Source: Symsagittifera roscoffensis (lineage: Eukaryota; Xenacoelomorpha; Acoela; Convolutidae). Taken from it: DNA of 64,000 nucleotides. A program made the position numbers and the translations under genes. The notes beneath the pieces are model-generated. The model worked only from the letters and a program-made list of their open reading frames with translations, was not told the DNA's origin and made no database searches. The stretch is from positions 4,688,411 through 4,752,410 of the forward strand of contig NC_087064.1 of NCBI RefSeq assembly GCF_963678635.1, in the 5' to 3' direction. Shown here piece after piece: positions 60,656 through 64,000 of the stretch; position 1 is the first letter of the stretch; every line of letters starts with the position of its first letter.

Positions 60656-63600
60656 GTGAGCTAGAATAACTAGATTGTTTTAAACAGCCTTGCCAACTGG
60701 TTCGAATAATATGAACTGGTTCTAATGGTTCATAATATGTTCATTTTTGAGACTGGGTTCATATTTTTGTCTCAGGGATTCGACCCCCTCACCAACCAAA
60801 GGGTCCCCCTTTGATATTATCAGGGGCGGATTTAGGGGAGGGATGGCGGACGTTCCCTTTCCTCGGGAATTCGACCCCCTGCCGACCCAAAGGGTCCCCC
60901 TTTGTACTATTTTGATATATCCATTTTTGGTGACGGACCCTAAAATTTTTTTAAAGGCGCCAATATATAATATTTTTAAGGGGGGAGCGCGCGCCGAAAA
61001 CACGCGATTTTATTGTCAAAATTCCCCTGTTTTACCCAAAGTTTGCCTGCGGTGCAATTTTTTTTGTCAAAAATCAGCCTTGCCAACTGGTTCAAATAAT
61101 ATAAATTCATATAAGTTCATATGAGATTCATGAAACTTTTAAATGTAGCCAGGAATGGGTCTACTGTTTTTACAGGAAAGCCATTTCCAAGTTTCAATCC
61201 CATTTGATTTTGAAAGTTCAAAGCCATTGAAAACAAAGAACAAATAGAATTTGCTCGCTCTTTAAATCGCGCAACTTTCGGAAGGTTTTGACCATTTCTC
61301 TTTCAAATACGTGCTTTCGTGACGCACTCGCTTGTCACTAGAGCTTTTTTCATGTATAGCCCGCCAACTTTGCAACAACAAAAAAAAATTTAACAAAAAA
61401 GGGGGTGAGCGTGCTATAAGGCGCTGTGTGGTTATTTCGGCAGGTAAAGAGCCCTCAATAGCCCCTCCCTCTCTCGAATACTGTCTTATTGGAATACACA
61501 CCGGATTCTAAAAGCAAGCGCGGGATCGATTTTGGAGAAGCAAGCGAGGGATTTGAACCTACGCCTTGGGGTTTGTAACCGAATTTTTACCCGCTAAACT
61601 AATTATGACAGCTGTTATCAACATAGAGAACTTAAGACGCTTTCTGTGTGTCTGCACCTCTGTTTTTATTAGGAACCACAGCGTTTTTGAGGGACCAAAC
61701 AAGTACACTAGTACCAATTGTTCGAAAGTGGCAGATGAATATTGTCTTTTAAGCTCTCAACCCCCCCTCCCCCCTCCCCCACCTCGCAGGAGCATTAATT
61801 TTATCGTGTTTTTACAAGTGGTTTTTTAAGGTGAAGTATGAGGACCAAATATGTTTGACATGGCCTAGCTAGTCTCCATGTCAATTTTTAATAACAAGCG
61901 TAAAAATTTTTAAGGGGGGGGGGAGGAAGGAGGAAAAAGAGCCGCTTTTTTATTAATTTTGTATATTTTAACTTTTAGCAGTTTAGTCCCGGCAGCTTTG
62001 GTTAAAGAATTGACGTTTTTTTTACATTTTGGTTTACGCCACCGTAAGCAAAAATGGGAGGAGTAGTGTAATTGACAAGGCCTCGTAAATTGAAGGACCT
62101 TTTTAAAAGAGCGTTTTTAAACAAATATTATGTGCACTTCACTTCAAACTGTTCATGACAATAGATTGTGTATAAATCATGAAAAAAATGTTAGAGTGAG
62201 ACAAAATGTTTTTACAAAAGCGAGTTGCAAGAGCAAGTATTTAAACATTCTAGGCACCGCGAAAAAAATAATGAATCGCATGCTTGCAAAGGTCAAACAA
62301 ATGTGAATGCAATTCAGTTTTAAAATCTAATTTAATAATCCGGCTTTTTGCGCGCTTGTATTGCATCATGCGTGTTTTCGGGACATCTTTTTATCGAGAT
62401 CGAAAATTGATGTTTTTGTCCTTAAACTTTAAGTTAGATTAAGTTAGTGTTGTTTTAACGCTTCAAAATACTCAATGTTCGTTGATATAAAAATGTTGTT
62501 GAGCTTTGCCTCGTGTTTGCTTTATAAGTTGTAATCGCTTAGAGTGTCACGGTCATCTAAATTTGGCCAGAAGACGCTGTAGATAAGCTAGTCGCCTTGA
62601 ATTCAATTTCTTGTATCATACATTTACCTAATTTTCATTCATTATTGTAAGGTTTGAAGTGTCTTTAAGTTGCTTTGAATACGCCTTGGATAAGAGTGTT
62701 GAGTTGGCTTAAATTTATGTTATGTTAATGATGTTTATGTTAATGATGATGATGATAAGTTGACGAGTGATGTTTATAGGTGTCAGCTGCGGATATGAGT
62801 GGCCATCACCACCTGCTTGTTTGCTCAGAGGAACAAATGAAGTTGTTCACTCTGCCGGCTCTAAAGTCCAAATACAAGGAGAAGTTGACAGCTGTACATG
62901 GACTCAAAGTACGCAAGGTCGCACCTATTAAGCACAGATCAGAAGGAGCCTCCTCGAACTTTTTGGCTTGCATGCTGAATGATGGAAGCGTGTGTACCTT
63001 CTCGTTGCCAGCTTTGTATCGCCAGTACAATTACAATCTGGTCAATTCTGAGAACAAAATAGCATGCATGTTTACGGAGTTCGACAACGAAGGGTTTGCG
63101 TATGTGCTTCAACAGACCAACTTGGTCAGGCAATATGCCATGTTTAAAGATACAGAAAGTCCGATGGTCGTAACGGTAGCGCTTCCAGAAGGTTGCAGAC
63201 CTCTTCCACCGGTTGAAGTGGAGCCAGAACCGACACCGGCTGCCGAAACTGAAAAGGAAGAGGAAAAGGCTGAAGCAGAAAATGCCGAAAACGTAGAATC
63301 TGCCGCCCCTGGTGGTGAGACTGAGGAAAAGGCCGAAGACGGGGAGCCGAAGGACCTCCCAACAGTCGAGGAGGAGGCGAAGAAAATGATCGATGATGCC
63401 GAAGATCTCAAGGACGCCGAGTTCCAAAAGCGTATCCAAGAAGAACTGACTCCAGACAACCCAGAACTGACTACAACCACTGTGACAACTTACAGAGCGA
63501 TTGAAAGCCGAACGATTATATCTTCGGACGATGGAACTCAGTGTGCAAAGATCATCACCACTACTCGAGACACGACCTTGTCACTCGACGGTGATGTTAT

Positions 63601-64000
63601 TACGCAGAAAACTCAGCAGAAGGAAGAGTTTGAAGTCTCGCCATCTGATGAGCAGCCTCCTTCTGAGGGAGCGCCGGTTGCTGATTCCGAAGGCCAGGAC
63701 AAGCAGGCTGAGGAAGTGAACGTGGAGGGAGTCGAGGACGACGATAAAGATCGAGAGGAGGTCACAACAGTTGTTCAAACAGTCACTGTAGTTGGCGCTG
63801 ACGGAGAAGAAAGGGAAATCGAACATCAAACGGTGGTCGAAAAGGATGCGGCAGATGAGCCTAAAGAGGAGGAGCCGCAGCAGAAATCAGGAAGTGCGAC
63901 ATCAGACGAGGAGTTGAACCAGGAATTGCATGCTGAGGTTGAATCACTGCCTGTCAGAACGGCAACTCTTACTGAGAACGAGACGGTCGAGCCTGCGCCT
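57911..64000 (+). CDS. LLGL: lethal(2) giant larvae homologue (partial, two exons)
   Basis: Exons 57895-60655 and 62780-64000 (open at the window end) give more than 1,320 residues. The start ATG (57911) has A at -3, and homology begins there. WD40 beta-propeller blocks match LLGL in order: YGFPSSPSAIAYDEHLGLLA, VLIGYHSGLMVVWN, DGFVSAHADGSYYRW, VTGHYDGSVRFYDVNGG, IAAGTSHGFGVFD and VRYLFFADTFLRN. The basic linker KSKSLREGIRNSFRKLK (residues about 665-680) is the aPKC target region. LLGL is a cortical polarity scaffold of the Scribble module. Tomosyn (STXBP5) is the relative to exclude; the phospho-linker and FADTFLR favour LLGL. Unusual are the acidic insertions after the linker and at the C-terminus. 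Confidence 0.93.
60776..60911. repeat. duplicated C-rich block
   Basis: ttcgaccccctc, then ccaaagggtccccctttg, occurs twice about 90 bp apart. The second half is itself an inverted repeat (caaaggg / ccctttg). Confidence 0.6.
60821..61074. mobile_element. possible relative of the hAT-like MITE
   Basis: caggggcggatttagggg at 60821 resembles the end of the element at 609, and both have gcgcc-rich interiors. The other end and the target duplication were not found, so the extent is a guess. Confidence 0.3.
61541..61610 (-). repeat. tRNA-derived SINE-like relic
   Basis: On the minus strand, an A-box-like tagtttagcggg (61602-61591) and a B-box ggttcaaatccc (61559-61548) are spaced as in a tRNA. 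The clover-leaf is imperfect (T-stem mismatches), so a tRNA pseudogene or SINE head is likelier than a working tRNA. Confidence 0.45.
61751..61943. mobile_element. MITE family 1, copy 2
   Basis: Left end agctctcaacccccc, right end gggggg with ggaaaaagagcc. The interior matches copy 1 at 6205 (gagcattaattttat, acaagtggtttt, accaaatatgttt). It lies in the LLGL-like intron. Confidence 0.7.
62780..64000 (+). CDS. LLGL: LLGL-like exon 3' of the large exon (continues past window)
   Basis: The acceptor tttatag ends at 62779 and the exon enters in phase 0 with VSAADMSGHHHLLVCSEEQ. The blocks LLVCSEEQMKLFTLP, VRKVAPIKH, LACMLNDGSVCTFSLP and FDNEGFAYVL match the last propeller blades of LLGL. From about 63200 the sequence becomes acidic and repetitive (E, A, P, T, V) with blocks such as TTTTVTTYRAIESRT and VTTVVQTVTVVG. 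No stop before base 64000. Confidence 0.9.
   Translation, partial: MSAADMSGHHHLLVCSEEQMKLFTLPALKSKYKEKLTAVHGLKVRKVAPIKHRSEGASSNFLACMLNDGSVCTFSLPALYRQYNYNLVNSENKIACMFTEFDNEGFAYVLQQTNLVRQYAMFKDTESPMVVTVALPEGCRPLPPVEVEPEPTPAAETEKEEEKAEAENAENVESAAPGGETEEKAEDGEPKDLPTVEEEAKKMIDDAEDLKDAEFQKRIQEELTPDNPELTTTTVTTYRAIESRTIISSDDGTQCAKIITTTRDTTLSLDGDVITQKTQQKEEFEVSPSDEQPPSEGAPVADSEGQDKQAEEVNVEGVEDDDKDREEVTTVVQTVTVVGADGEEREIEHQTVVEKDAADEPKEEEPQQKSGSATSDEELNQELHAEVESLPVRTATLTENETVEPAP

Larger units (their letters stand above)
60656..62779 (+). other. LLGL-like intron, repeat-rich
   Basis: GTGAGC to tttatag. It holds a duplicated C-rich block (60776-60821 and 60865-60911), a CAGGGGCGGATT repeat terminus (60821), a repeated gccttgccaactggttc (60689 and 61077), a tRNA-like relic (61541-61610) and a MITE (61751-61943). 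The rest is AT-rich with nothing recognised. Confidence 0.7.

Overview
This is a stretch of animal nuclear DNA, almost certainly from an invertebrate. It has intron-split genes with GT-AG (and one GC-AG) introns, AT-rich introns full of small inverted-repeat elements, and two recognisable metazoan genes. The sequence does not let me name the species.

Left edge (1-7.7 kb, minus strand): the 5' half of a ZDHHC17/HIP14-like palmitoyltransferase. Seven exons can be joined in frame across exact splice sites; they carry the ankyrin repeats and the first membrane segment, and the catalytic DHHC part lies beyond base 1. An upstream exon near 7.65 kb is possible. Right edge (57.9-64 kb, plus strand): a lethal(2) giant larvae (LLGL) homologue, with one very large exon of 915 codons and the start of the next. 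The two genes point away from each other.

The 46 kb between them (7942-53644) is a nest of two related giant LTR retrotransposons of the Ty3/gypsy order (PR-RT-RNaseH-IN). Outer element B (about 23.8 kb: 7942-8713 plus 30606-53644) has inner element A (21.9 kb: 8714-30605) inserted in its 5' LTR, in the same direction. Both share one plan: LTR of about 0.9 kb, a primer-binding-like site, a repeat-filled leader of about 3 kb, gag with two zinc knuckles, protease, RT/RNaseH (deleted in A), integrase, a macro-domain-like module fused behind integrase, a spacer with a splice-acceptor-like site, a coiled-coil ORF, and then a reading frame of about 2,600 codons. That frame begins with an SGNH (GDSL-type) hydrolase domain, continues with a second SGNH-like domain, and ends in a Cys/His-rich region of unknown function. 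The extra ORFs make up more than a third of each element and are the most novel content here.

The 11-base polypurine-tract core next to both 3' LTRs occurs again in the middle of both elements (48% and 51% of the length), inside a block of near-perfect nucleotide identity and behind a conserved hairpin. It looks like a central polypurine tract suited to copying a very long genome. Both copies also carry a stop codon at the same protease codon (TGA in A, TAG in B).

Both elements are damaged. A lacks most of RT and all RNaseH but has nearly identical LTRs, so it is young. B is older, with several frameshifts and stops, and its two outer flanks do not match. Around the nest are a gag fragment and a LINE RT fragment from other elements, a hAT-like MITE with an 8-bp target duplication, two further MITE families, a fold-back repeat and a tRNA-like SINE relic.
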